From JADLGJ01 sp031423615 (GTDB taxonomy: Bacteria > Omnitrophota > Gorgyraeia > Zapsychrales > JANLHA01): 61,608 nt of DNA. The notes under the pieces are model-generated. The model was given only the letters and a program-made list of their open reading frames with translations, had not been told where the DNA came from and made no database searches. This document shows, one piece after another, positions 27,547-35,691 of this stretch (the stretch's first letter is position 1; the number at the start of each line of letters is the position of its first letter). The translations under genes were made by a program, and so were the position numbers. The stretch is taken from NCBI GenBank assembly GCA_031423615.1, contig JANPFV010000122.1, forward strand, positions 1 through 61,608, in the 5' to 3' direction.

Positions 27547-28695
27547 CTAATATTTGAATTTTAAAGCGTTCAAAGGAATAGCCGTGACATTTTTAGCTAA
27601 AGGATATTCTTCTTTTCCTGAATGAATAACCCATACATGCTTAAGGGAAAGTTCTTGGATGGCTGACTGTATCGAAGACGTCACGGCGGGAGCCTGGGTA
27701 TGTTTGACCTCAACTCCATAGAGACGACCGTTTTTTTCAAATACCAAATCGATCTCTCCCCCTGTGTGAATTCCCCAGAAAAAAGCCTGATTTTCTCTGA
27801 TCTCCAAAAACTTAATCACCTCTTCAAGAGCAAAACCTTCCCAAGAAAATCCAAGCTGCGGATGGGTCAAAAGTCCTTTTTCGTTTTCAATTGACAAAAG
27901 TGCATGTAGAATCCCAGAATCTCGGAAATAAATCTTTGGTGTTTTGACAATTCTTTTTTTTGTATTATAAAACCACGGCTTGACTTCCCGAATCATAAAT
28001 GTTGCAGCCAACAAATCCAAATATCTTCGGGCGGTATGGTCCGAAACACCCAAACTCCGGCCAATTTCAGAAGCATTGAACAATTGAGCATGATAATGCG
28101 CCAGCATGGCCCAAAAGCGCTGTAACATGCGCGCCGGAATTTGCAGCCCCAGATTCGGAATGTCTCTTTCCAAAAACGTCGCAATAAAGTCCTGACGCCA
28201 TTGGAAAGAATTTTTTTCCGCTTTTGCAAGATAAGATCGAGGAAAACCCCCTCTTAACCAAAGTCTTTTCAATTGATTCTGCGCCACATTTTCCCGATGA
28301 AAGCCGGAAATTTCCATAAACGCGATACGTCCCGCCAAAGTTTCTGAACTTTGTTTCAATAAATGCTGGGAAGCGCTTCCTAAGATTAAATATTTGACAT
28401 TCTCGGCTTGGTCAGCCAGAACACGTAAAACAGGAAAAATCTCCGGCGCACGCTGAATCTCATCAATAACCACAATGCCCTTTAAATCATGAAGGGCCGT
28501 TAATGGGTCAGCCAATCTTTGAATATCTCTGGGGTTTTCGCAGTCAAAAAAATGAGCTTCGCTTTTAATGCGGTCAATGATTTGATGAGAAAGGGTGGTT
28601 TTGCCGCATTGGCGAGGGCCTAGCAAAGCCACGACGGGATTTGATTTTAAAAGACGTGTGGCGCGGTCTATTTCTGGCTTTCTAATAATCTGCAT
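27547..28695 (-). CDS. AAA ATPase with DUF4143 domain
   Basis: About 382 residues. AAA_14 domain with Walker A GPRQCGKTTL (about 26-35) and Walker B VVIDEIQ (about 86-92), then DUF4143 (about 190-370) ending in GGEIDLVFEKNGRLYGVEVKH, a PD-(D/E)xK-like core. Very common in accessory DNA and of uncertain function. The open frame extends through the tRNA to 28875, but ATG 28695 begins the family N-terminus (IIRKPEID). A perfect inverted repeat lies just upstream. Confidence 0.83.
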   Translation of the reverse strand: MQIIRKPEIDRATRLLKSNPVVALLGPRQCGKTTLSHQIIDRIKSEAHFFDCENPRDIQRLADPLTALHDLKGIVVIDEIQRAPEIFPVLRVLADQAENVKYLILGSASQHLLKQSSETLAGRIAFMEISGFHRENVAQNQLKRLWLRGGFPRSYLAKAEKNSFQWRQDFIATFLERDIPNLGLQIPARMLQRFWAMLAHYHAQLFNASEIGRSLGVSDHTARRYLDLLAATFMIREVKPWFYNTKKRIVKTPKIYFRDSGILHALLSIENEKGLLTHPQLGFSWEGFALEEVIKFLEIRENQAFFWGIHTGGEIDLVFEKNGRLYGVEVKHTQAPAVTSSIQSAIQELSLKHVWVIHSGKEEYPLAKNVTAIPLNALKFKY

Positions 28696-28711
28696 GCTAA
28701 AAGCATACCAT

Positions 28712-28740
28712 GATAATTCGACATTGCAAGTCGAATTATC
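28712..28740 (-). promoter_or_regulatory. Operator-like perfect inverted repeat before the AAA/DUF4143 gene
   Basis: GATAATTCGAC-attgcaa-GTCGAATTATC, 11-bp arms with no mismatch. On the minus strand TTGCAA inside it and TATGCT 16 bp later could be -35 and -10, so a protein bound here would block the promoter. Confidence 0.65.
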
Positions 28741-28741
28741 A

Positions 28742-28785
28742 CAAAAACTGCCCCGCCTGGATAGCTTCGCGACGGAGCGCTCATT
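28742..28785. repeat. Short interspersed repeat, copy 4
   Basis: AAAAACTGCCCCGCCTGGATAG... matches the reverse complement of the tRNA-Gln 3' end (CTGCCCCGCTTGGAT) at 14 of 15 bases, and lies only about 7 bases from it. Confidence 0.55.
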
Positions 28786-28791
28786 ACACTT

Positions 28792-28865
28792 TGGCTGCCC
28801 CGCTTGGATTCGAACCAAAATACTGAGATCCAGAATCTCATGTCCTACCATTAGACGACAGGGCA
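28792..28865 (-). tRNA. tRNA-Gln (anticodon CTG)
   Basis: Cloverleaf on the minus strand: acceptor TGCCCTG/CGGGGCA, anticodon stem TGAGA/TCTCA around loop TTCTGGA (anticodon CTG), T-loop TTCGAAT, discriminator G and encoded CCA. It anchors the accessory segment to its left. Confidence 0.93.
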
Positions 28866-28905
28866 AAACTTCCACACATTTATCGGCTCTACCTCTAGAG
28901 AGGTT

Positions 28906-28962
28906 TTGCCCTCGTACTTGCGTTCCAAAATCTTTTCTTTAGAAAACGCAGGTGCAGGGCAA
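28906..28962. repeat. Long imperfect inverted repeat upstream of tRNA-Gln
   Basis: TTGCCCT-cgt-ACTTGCGTT pairs with AACGCAGGT-gc-AGGGCAA across a 20-base loop. A second alternative pairing joins GTTTTGCCC here with GGGCAAAAC at the tRNA 5' end. Could fold the tRNA precursor or be a decayed integration scar. Confidence 0.45.
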
Positions 28963-28982
28963 CTATTGACCAAACTTCCTTT

Positions 28983-29017
28983 AAAAAAGCATTGCCGGAG
29001 GGCTGTCTTCCTCCAGC
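28983..29017 (-). terminator. Probable terminator after gltX
   Basis: Minus strand GCTGGAGG-N8-CCTCCGGC, one G-U pair, followed by aatgcTTTTTT. About 16 bases downstream of the gltX stop. Confidence 0.55.
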
Positions 29018-29032
29018 TATTCTTTAGAGAAC

Positions 29033-30346
29033 TTAGGAAACCGCATCCTTCAATCTTTTGACCGTTCTTTCTTTTCCTAAAACCGCCATGGTTTCAAAAA
29101 GTCCAGGACCAATGGTTTTTCCTGTCAAGGCAATGCGCACCGGATGAACCAAACTTCCTGAAGGAATACTTAAAACTCCCACAACATTTCTAAAAACTTC
29201 TTCCGTCGAAGCATGATCAAATTTTGTCAAATTCTGTAAACCATCCGCTAATTTCTGAAACCATTCTTTTTTATCAGCCGTTAAATATTTCACGCGATCT
29301 TCTTCCGTCACTTTTATATCCGGCTCGAATAAATAATCTGCCCAATCCATAAAATCCAACAAGGTAGACAATCTCATCCGATAGAGTTTTACGACCTCTT
29401 CGAGCCATTGCCGGTCCACATTTTCGTCATATCCTTTAGCTTTAAGAAAAGGCAATAACAAATCCGTTAACTTCTCGACCGGCATTTCCTTAATATATTG
29501 CGTATTAAGCCAGGTTAGCTTTTCAATAGAAAAAGCGGCACCGGCTTTATTGACTTTCTTAATTGAAAACTTTTTTACCGCGGCTTCTAAACTAACCTTT
29601 TCTTGATTGTTTCCCGGCGACCAGCCCAAGAGCATTAAATAATTAACAATCCCTTCCGGAAGAAAACCTTCTTTTTGATAATCACTCACCGCCGTAGCTC
29701 CCGTGCGTTTGGACATACGGCCGCCTTCCTCATCCATAATCAAAGGAAGATGCGCAAACTTAGGAATCTTAAAACCCAACGCCTGATAAATCATGATCTG
29801 TTTAGGCGTATTGGAAATATGATCCTCGCCGCGAATCACATGACTGATTTCCATGAGGGAATCATCTATCACGCAGGCAAAACTGTAGGTCGGAGTGCCG
29901 TCCGACTTCATCAAAACCTGATCCTTGAGCGTCTCGGTATCAAATTTGATTTCACCGCGGATCAGGTCGAAAATTTTAACTTGGTCGGGAAGCATTTTTA
30001 AAATGACCGCTTCACCATCTTTATACGCTTTACCTTGATCTAAAAGCTGGGCGGCATATTTTCGGTAAATATCAAAACGCTCACTCTGTTTATAAAATTC
30101 ATCCCAATTGAGCCCCAGCCATTTCATGGCGCGTAAAATTTCTTCCAGATATTCCTGCTTCGAACGTTCCGCGTCCGTGTCTTCAATGCGCAGAATAAAT
30201 GTTCCCCCCTGACAACGCGCATACATCCAATTGAAAAGAGCGGTCCTCGCGCCCCCAATATGTAAAAATCCCGTCGGACTCGGCGCAAAACGAACCCGGA
30301 CCTTAACCAGAGTATTAGGGCTTGTATTATCTAAAGCGGCTTCCAT
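29033..30346 (-). CDS. gltX: Glutamyl-tRNA synthetase
   Basis: Class I synthetase charging tRNA with glutamate. N-terminal FAPSPTGFLHIGG (about 20-33) contains the HIGH-type signature and GRMSKRTGA (about 209-217) the KMSKS-type one. About 437 residues, a little short of the usual 470-490; the loss is in the C-terminal anticodon-binding part. It lies next to a tRNA-Gln gene; if the genome has no GlnRS it would charge tRNA-Gln for the amidotransferase route, which cannot be judged here. Confidence 0.93.
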   Translation of the reverse strand: MEAALDNTSPNTLVKVRVRFAPSPTGFLHIGGARTALFNWMYARCQGGTFILRIEDTDAERSKQEYLEEILRAMKWLGLNWDEFYKQSERFDIYRKYAAQLLDQGKAYKDGEAVILKMLPDQVKIFDLIRGEIKFDTETLKDQVLMKSDGTPTYSFACVIDDSLMEISHVIRGEDHISNTPKQIMIYQALGFKIPKFAHLPLIMDEEGGRMSKRTGATAVSDYQKEGFLPEGIVNYLMLLGWSPGNNQEKVSLEAAVKKFSIKKVNKAGAAFSIEKLTWLNTQYIKEMPVEKLTDLLLPFLKAKGYDENVDRQWLEEVVKLYRMRLSTLLDFMDWADYLFEPDIKVTEEDRVKYLTADKKEWFQKLADGLQNLTKFDHASTEEVFRNVVGVLSIPSGSLVHPVRIALTGKTIGPGLFETMAVLGKERTVKRLKDAVS

Positions 30347-30367
30347 AGGGCTTTTTATCCTTAAAGT

Positions 30368-30398
30368 AAAAACTCCACAAAGACCACATATTGTGGAG
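30368..30398 (-). terminator. Intrinsic terminator between PilZ gene and gltX
   Basis: Minus strand CTCCACAA-N10-TTGTGGAG followed directly by TTTTTAC. Eight perfect pairs. Confidence 0.78.
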
Positions 30399-30427
30399 CT
30401 GATCGACCAGCCAAAATTTCAAATATT

Positions 30428-30817
30428 TTAAGTTTCCGGAACGGTCCGGCCCTGTTTGACTAAACGTTGAACGGTAACTTCGACGCGTTGCCGATCAAGA
30501 TCACTGATGTCGACAAACTCAATTCCGATATCGTAAAAAAGCGGTTTATTTTCTTCGCTGGACTTGCGGCGGACCGACCAGACAATCTTGCCCTGGCATT
30601 TGACATGATCTTCGAAATCCAGAAGGTCCAATTCAATTTCGACGGGCGCAAACATGGGCAGACCTTTCTTGAGAATGGCACAAACCCCGCCTACGCCGAT
30701 ATTCTCCGTATGAGCCAGGATAACGTCCTTCTCGTCCTGTTCATTGCGCACCACTACCTGACAAGGATAATTGACGCGGGGAAACCGCCTGCGATTTAAT
30801 CCATCCCAAGGGCTCAT
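30428..30817 (-). CDS. PilZ-domain protein
   Basis: About 129 residues, a single PilZ domain. The c-di-GMP motif RxxxR is RRFPR near residues 10-14 and the (D/N)xSxxG position is NIGVGG near 39-44, where the Ser is replaced by Gly. It could be a c-di-GMP effector for motility or surface traits. It overlaps the ymdB stop by 4 bases. Confidence 0.85.
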   Translation of the reverse strand: MSPWDGLNRRRFPRVNYPCQVVVRNEQDEKDVILAHTENIGVGGVCAILKKGLPMFAPVEIELDLLDFEDHVKCQGKIVWSVRRKSSEENKPLFYDIGIEFVDISDLDRQRVEVTVQRLVKQGRTVPET

Positions 30818-31596
30818 GCTTTTCTCCTTTGTATTGGCGTGATTTTGCGGGCCAAACCGGTTACGGTGTCAACATCCACAACAACTCCGCAAAGACAGGG
30901 TTCATCGGTTGCGACCTCAAAACGGACCGGCATTCCGGTCCAAAAGCGTTCAATGATTTTCTTTTTGTTCTGCCCGATCACCGAATCATATGGTCCGGTC
31001 ATTCCCAAGTCCGTGATGTACGCGGTGCCTTTGGGTAAAACTTTCGCGTCCGCTGTTTGAATATGCGTATGCGTACCAAATAGCGCCGTAACATCTCCGT
31101 CGGAAAATAATCCGGCGGCCACTTTTTCGCTGGTCGTTTCGGCGTGAAAATCCACAAAAATTATTTTTGTTTCTTTTCTGATCTCCTCAACGATCCTTTG
31201 CAAAGCGCGAAAAGGACAATCGACATTATAGCGCATAAAAACTCGACCTAAAAGATTTACAATGCCAATTTTTTGATCGCCGACTTTTACCACGGCCCAG
31301 CCTTTTCCCGGCGTTCCTTCCGGAAAATTGGCCGGACGAATCACATTGTTGTTTTCGGCCAAATATTCAATGATCTCGTGCTTATCCCAGGTGTGATCCC
31401 CCAAAGTCAGAAAATCACAACCGGCACGAAAAAGCTGGCCCGCAATCCGCGGGGTGAGACCCGCGCCGCCGGCGGCATTCTCGCCGTTAGCTATTGTAAA
31501 ATCAATTTCAAATTCTTTTTTAATCCCCGCAAGAATTTCTTCTAGGGCCTGACGGCCCGCTTTCCCGACGATATCCCCAAGGCATAGAACATTCAT
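30814..31596 (-). CDS. YmdB-like metallophosphoesterase
   Basis: Binuclear-metal phosphoesterase of the YmdB family (TIGR00282), which in B. subtilis hydrolyses cyclic nucleotides and affects biofilm choice. Motifs: GDIVGKAGR (7-15), GEN (about 38-40), DHTWD (67-71), DFHAE (148-152) and GTHTHIQTAD (174-183). About 260 residues. It follows rny, the usual partner; the 116 bases between them hold no gene but a hairpin CCGCG-N9-CGCGG followed by CTTTTT on the plus strand. Confidence 0.9.
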   Translation of the reverse strand: MNVLCLGDIVGKAGRQALEEILAGIKKEFEIDFTIANGENAAGGAGLTPRIAGQLFRAGCDFLTLGDHTWDKHEIIEYLAENNNVIRPANFPEGTPGKGWAVVKVGDQKIGIVNLLGRVFMRYNVDCPFRALQRIVEEIRKETKIIFVDFHAETTSEKVAAGLFSDGDVTALFGTHTHIQTADAKVLPKGTAYITDLGMTGPYDSVIGQNKKKIIERFWTGMPVRFEVATDEPCLCGVVVDVDTVTGLARKITPIQRRKA

Positions 31597-31712
31597 AATT
31601 TTTCTCGACAGATGGGTGCAATAGGATCAACCGTGACTCCCTCCGCTCCTCCGGAAAGATCGGCTCAGGGACGTTCTTTTCATCCGCGCAAATCTTTACG
31701 CGGCTTTTTAAC

Positions 31713-33281
31713 TTATTTGGCGTATTCGATAGCCCGTGTCTCGCGCATGACCAAGACCTTGATCTGTCCCGGATATTCCAGTTCCTGTTCCACACGCTTA
31801 CGCACGTCGCGCGCCATGACAATCGCTTCGTCGTCATTGATTTTGTCCGGCTGAACCATAATACGAATTTCGCGGCCAGCCTGCAGGGCATAAGACTTTT
31901 CAACACCCTTAAAAGAGTTGGCAATCTTTTCCAAACTCTCCAAACGCTTCACGTAGGTTTCTAGTGTTTCGGCGCGCGCGCCCGGACGAGCCGCACTGAT
32001 AGCGTCCGCGGCACACAGAATATTTCCATACAATGTCGTCGACTCCACTTCATCGTGATGGGACGCAATGGCATTTACAACGATATCATTTTCGCCATGC
32101 TTCTTGGCCAAATTAGCTCCGACGATGGCGTGGGTTCCTTCTTCCGCTTCCTGACTCACCACTTTTCCAATATCGTGTAAAAGTCCGGTACGAATCGCGA
32201 TCTTGGGATCTAACCCCAGCTGGGTCGCCATCAAAGCCATCAAGCGGGCGACTTCTTTCGTATGGACCAAAGCGTTTTGACCGAAGCTGGTCCGGTATTT
32301 CAAACGCCCGACGAGTTTTAAAAGTTCGGGATGCATGCCGTGAATTCCCAAATCAAAAGCCGCCTTGTCCCCTTCTTCCTTAATCTTGTTTTCAATTTCC
32401 TTTTTGGCTTTTTCCACGACTTCTTCAATGCGGCCCGGATGGATACGGCCGTCTACGATCAAGTTTTCCAAAGCAATACGCGCGATTTCGCGGCGCACCA
32501 TATCAAAACCAGAAATCGTCACCGCTTCCGGAGTGTCATCAATAATGATATCCACACCGGTAGCCATTTCCAGCGCGCGAATGTTTCGTCCTTCGCGACC
32601 GATGATGCGGCCTTTCATCTCATCACTGGGAAGAGGGACAACACTTAAGGTCGTTTCTGCCGTGTGGTCAGAAGCACAGCGCTGAATCGCAATAGCGATG
32701 ATGTTGCGCGCTGTCTTGTCAACGTTTTCTTTGATCTCTTCCTCCATGCGGCGGATGCGGGTAGCTTTTTCTTGCAAAAGCTCTTGGTCCACGCGGCTTA
32801 AAAGAAGCTGTTTGGCTTCATCCTGCGACATCGAGGCGATCGTTTGTAAACGTTTTTTCTCTTCTTCAATAAGTTTGTTTAACTCATCCTGTTTGGCTTT
32901 TAAGTTTTCTTCATCCTGGCGGACAGCGGCCGAACGGGTGGAAATATCTTTTTCTTTTTTTTCTAAAAGGTCCACGCGCTTTTCAAGATTTTCTTCTTTT
33001 TGCAAAATCCGTTTTTCGGCCGCCGATATTTCTTCCCGACGGTCTTTCGTTTCTTTTTCAAAATCGTGCCGCACTTTTAAAAGCAGGTCTTTCGCCGCAA
33101 GTTCGGCTTCTTTTTTACGAGTTTCCGCTTCGCGAGTGGCAAAGTCGGTCAGGTTTCTCGCGCGTTCTTCCGCGGCCCGTAAATTTTTATTTGCAAAAAA
33201 ACGGCTCAAAAACCATCCGGCTAAAACACCGCCGCCACAAGCTAAACCGATGATGACTGGATACATTGCTTCTGATTGCAT
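31713..33281 (-). CDS. rny: Ribonuclease Y
   Basis: Membrane-anchored endoribonuclease that starts mRNA decay. From ATG 33281 it has 522 residues, the normal length: a membrane helix (about 6-24), a long coiled coil (about 30-190), a KH domain with GRIIGREGRNIRALE (about 219-233) and an HD domain with HDIGK (about 348-352). An upstream start at 33335 adds 18 odd residues and is rejected, since GAGGAT lies 6 bases before 33281. Confidence 0.95.
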   Translation of the reverse strand: MQSEAMYPVIIGLACGGGVLAGWFLSRFFANKNLRAAEERARNLTDFATREAETRKKEAELAAKDLLLKVRHDFEKETKDRREEISAAEKRILQKEENLEKRVDLLEKKEKDISTRSAAVRQDEENLKAKQDELNKLIEEEKKRLQTIASMSQDEAKQLLLSRVDQELLQEKATRIRRMEEEIKENVDKTARNIIAIAIQRCASDHTAETTLSVVPLPSDEMKGRIIGREGRNIRALEMATGVDIIIDDTPEAVTISGFDMVRREIARIALENLIVDGRIHPGRIEEVVEKAKKEIENKIKEEGDKAAFDLGIHGMHPELLKLVGRLKYRTSFGQNALVHTKEVARLMALMATQLGLDPKIAIRTGLLHDIGKVVSQEAEEGTHAIVGANLAKKHGENDIVVNAIASHHDEVESTTLYGNILCAADAISAARPGARAETLETYVKRLESLEKIANSFKGVEKSYALQAGREIRIMVQPDKINDDEAIVMARDVRKRVEQELEYPGQIKVLVMRETRAIEYAK

Positions 33282-33335
33282 AATTATCCTCGCTTCCTTT
33301 ATTAAAGGGATTAAGACATGCGACTCAATCCACAC

Positions 33336-33370
33336 AAAATAAAACCGACTTGACCCAAAATTATCAAGTC
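33336..33370 (-). terminator. Probable terminator after the 5-FCL gene
   Basis: Minus strand GACTTGA-N10-TCAAGTC followed by GGTTTTATTTT. Further small hairpins (CATTGC...GCAATG near 33418-33440) lie between it and the 5-FCL stop. Confidence 0.45.
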
Positions 33371-33465
33371 TTACCCGAACAGGCCGGGATCTTTTTTAAA
33401 ATTTGACGGTTCACTGTCATTGCATTTACAAAACGCAATGGAATACGGTGCGCTGAATGTTTAGC

Positions 33466-34041
33466 TTACACCGTACTGATGACATGGGTCATCGGAATGT
33501 CATGCTCTTGACGGGGCAGACGGCTGACGATTTGGAAGTCGAAGGCAAGGCCAATGGCAGGAGTTTCTCTTGATAATCTGGTGAGGAAGCGGTCATAATA
33601 CCCCGCACCCCGTCCCAAACGGTAATTGTCCTGATCAAAAGCGAGTCCAGGGACAATCGCAAGATCGATTTCATCACACTCGGCAGAGTGAATATCCGCG
33701 TGGCGTGAATGAGGAATACCGTAAGAACCGAGGACCAAATCCTCTTTGAGATCATGAACATAAGCAGGAATTATTCTTTTGTTTTTCGTATCAAGGCTCG
33801 GCAATGCGATTTTTTTTCCTAACGTCAGTGATTGCGTCATCATTTCGAGTGTTTCTACCTCGCCGTCAAACGAGGCATAAAAAAGAACGGTCTTCGCCCG
33901 CTTAAATTCGGAAAGAGCAAAGAGTTTTTTCAAAATCAACAGACTTTTTTTAAGCCTGTCTTCCTCCTTCTGCTTGCGCAGTAGTGTTAAAACTTTTTTG
34001 CGAATTTTTTCTTTAGCGATTTTTAATGATTCAACGGACAT
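33466..34041 (-). CDS. 5-formyltetrahydrofolate cyclo-ligase
   Basis: Converts 5-formyl-THF to 5,10-methenyl-THF with ATP in folate metabolism. The signature GRGAGYYDRFL is near residues 142-152. About 191 residues. In many bacteria this gene (ygfA/fau) is close to the 6S RNA gene; here it follows rarA, with a likely 6S RNA before rarA. Confidence 0.9.
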   Translation of the reverse strand: MSVESLKIAKEKIRKKVLTLLRKQKEEDRLKKSLLILKKLFALSEFKRAKTVLFYASFDGEVETLEMMTQSLTLGKKIALPSLDTKNKRIIPAYVHDLKEDLVLGSYGIPHSRHADIHSAECDEIDLAIVPGLAFDQDNYRLGRGAGYYDRFLTRLSRETPAIGLAFDFQIVSRLPRQEHDIPMTHVISTV

Positions 34042-34086
34042 ATTGTCACTTTAAGTTCTTTATATTATCATTCTTTCATATTTTCC

Positions 34087-35466
34087 TCAATCGGAATTTT
34101 GGGAAGAATGTGACTGCGCCTTGGCTTGCTCGCGCAGATATTCCAGCCACGCCTTGATCTTTTTTTCATAACCCATGTCCGTGGGAATATAATACTTAAC
34201 CTTTTGTGGCATATATTCTTGCGCCACATAATGATCTTTGAAATCATGGGCATATTTATAATCCTGCCCCCGACCCAAAGTTTTTGCCCCGGCATAATGA
34301 GCATCCTTTAAAGAAAGGGGAATTTCTAGAATTTTATTGTTTTTAACATCTTCCATGGCATGAGAAATCCCTAAATAAGCCGCATTGGATTTTGGCGCGC
34401 AGGCGACGTAAACTGCAGCCTGGGCCAAAGGAATCTGGGCTTCGGGAAGACCTATAAACTCAGAAACATCCATGGCGGCATGAGCCAGTACCAAAGCCTG
34501 TGGATCAGCAAGACCCACATCTTCTGCGGCGCAAATACAAATACGGCGACTGATAAAACGGAGATCTTCCCCCGCATAAATCATTTTAGCCAGCCAATAC
34601 AAGGTTGCATCGGGATCGGAACCGCGCATGGATTTTATAAAAGCAGAAATAGTGTCGTAATGCTGATCGCCTTCCCGGTCATAATTGACTTGTTTTTTCT
34701 GAATGGATTCCTGCGCAACCGTTAAGGTGAAATCTACAATCCCTTGGGAGTCAGGTTTGGTCGTCAAAATACCAATTTCTAAGGCATTCAAGGCCCTTCG
34801 CGCATCTCCGTCAGAAACCTGCGACAAAAATTGGATAGCCTCTTCATCCACTTTAATATTGATTTGACCGAATCCCCGCTCCTTATCGGTCAGGCTGCGT
34901 TTTAATAATGTCGCAATCTCATCAGCAGAAAGACTTTTCAACTCAAAAACTAAGGACCGGGATAATAACGGACTAACCAAGGTAAAAAAAGGATTTAAAA
35001 CTGTGGCGCCGATTAAAACAATATTCCCGTCTTCCAAATCCGGCATAAGAACATCCTGCTGGGCTTTATTGAAACGATGAATTTCGTCGATAAATAAAAC
35101 GGTGCGGCGGCCGGATGTGGCGCGGCGGTTTTGTGCGGCCGCTAAAATTTTGCGCATTTCTTCAACATTGGATGTGACCGCGTTAATCTTTTCAAAAACT
35201 GCGGCCGTTTCTTTGCTTATGCACAGAGCGAGAGTGGTTTTACCGGAACCCGGCGGCCCATAAAAAATTAGCGAACTCAAGCGATCGGATTCAATGGCCC
35301 GGGTTAAAAGCTTGCCTTCGCCGAGAATATGTGTTTGGCCCACATACTCTTTTAACGATTGCGGACGCATACGGGCGCTCAAAGGAGCGCTTTTAATCAT
35401 TTCCTGTTCTTGGATTTCAGAAAAAATGGTAGGGGCCGAAGAAAGCTTTTCAATTTTTCGTTTCAT
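34087..35466 (-). CDS. rarA: Replication-associated recombination protein A (MgsA/RarA)
   Basis: AAA+ ATPase acting at stalled forks. Walker A GPPGSGKT (about 70-77), Walker B FIDEIHRFN and the C-terminal MgsA tetramer domain with GLPEAQIPLAQAAVYVA are present. About 459 residues. The start is 21 bases after the 6S RNA closing stem, so rarA is probably transcribed from the 6S promoter by readthrough. Confidence 0.94.
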   Translation of the reverse strand: MKRKIEKLSSAPTIFSEIQEQEMIKSAPLSARMRPQSLKEYVGQTHILGEGKLLTRAIESDRLSSLIFYGPPGSGKTTLALCISKETAAVFEKINAVTSNVEEMRKILAAAQNRRATSGRRTVLFIDEIHRFNKAQQDVLMPDLEDGNIVLIGATVLNPFFTLVSPLLSRSLVFELKSLSADEIATLLKRSLTDKERGFGQINIKVDEEAIQFLSQVSDGDARRALNALEIGILTTKPDSQGIVDFTLTVAQESIQKKQVNYDREGDQHYDTISAFIKSMRGSDPDATLYWLAKMIYAGEDLRFISRRICICAAEDVGLADPQALVLAHAAMDVSEFIGLPEAQIPLAQAAVYVACAPKSNAAYLGISHAMEDVKNNKILEIPLSLKDAHYAGAKTLGRGQDYKYAHDFKDHYVAQEYMPQKVKYYIPTDMGYEKKIKAWLEYLREQAKAQSHSSQNSD

Positions 35467-35486
35467 AGACGCTCCTAAAAGGAAAA

Positions 35487-35634
35487 CGTCCCCACCTGTG
35501 CCGTCGCGTTAGCTAGGTGAACCAGGTCACCAAGTGGGCTCCACTCCAGCGATCCACGGACCGCAAGAAGTTTAGGATCCCATATTATAAGTATTGGTTC
35601 TTTTTGCGTGGCGCTAACGAACACTGTAGGGACG
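35487..35634 (-). ncRNA. ssrS: Probable 6S RNA
   Basis: Read on the minus strand, about 148 bases fold as one irregular hairpin. Closing stem GTCCC(35629-35633 region)/GGGAC, then GTG/CAC, then CGTTAGC/GCTAACG. The 5' arm TGTTCGTTAGCGCCA resembles the E. coli 5' arm TGTTCGCAAGCGGGCCA, and the 3' side of the central bubble carries a small hairpin GGTGA-cctggt-TCACC as E. coli 6S does. It lies before rarA and near 5-FCL, the two genes most often linked with 6S RNA. Own promoter present. The ends are estimated. Confidence 0.75.
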
Positions 35635-35639
35635 AAAGC

Positions 35640-35667
35640 ATTATAGCACTTTTGGATTAGTGGTCAA
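35640..35667 (-). promoter_or_regulatory. Promoter of the 6S RNA
   Basis: Minus strand TTGACC (35662-35667), 16 bp, perfect TATAAT (35640-35645). Initiation about 7 bases later falls exactly on the closing stem of the 6S candidate. Confidence 0.8.
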
Positions 35668-35691
35668 ACCCGACCTCAAGCAGAACGGTTT

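Noticed and set aside
25441..28785. Integron attC sites
   Set aside because: The repeats lack the inverted core GTTRRRY/RYYYAAC structure and no integron integrase is present.
31597..31712. Small gene between rny and ymdB
   Set aside because: Two stops in the protein-like minus-strand frame and no ribosome site; treated as intergenic.
33282..33465. 6S RNA between 5-FCL and rny
   Set aside because: Only small separate hairpins and a terminator-like stem; the long closing stem is found instead upstream of rarA.
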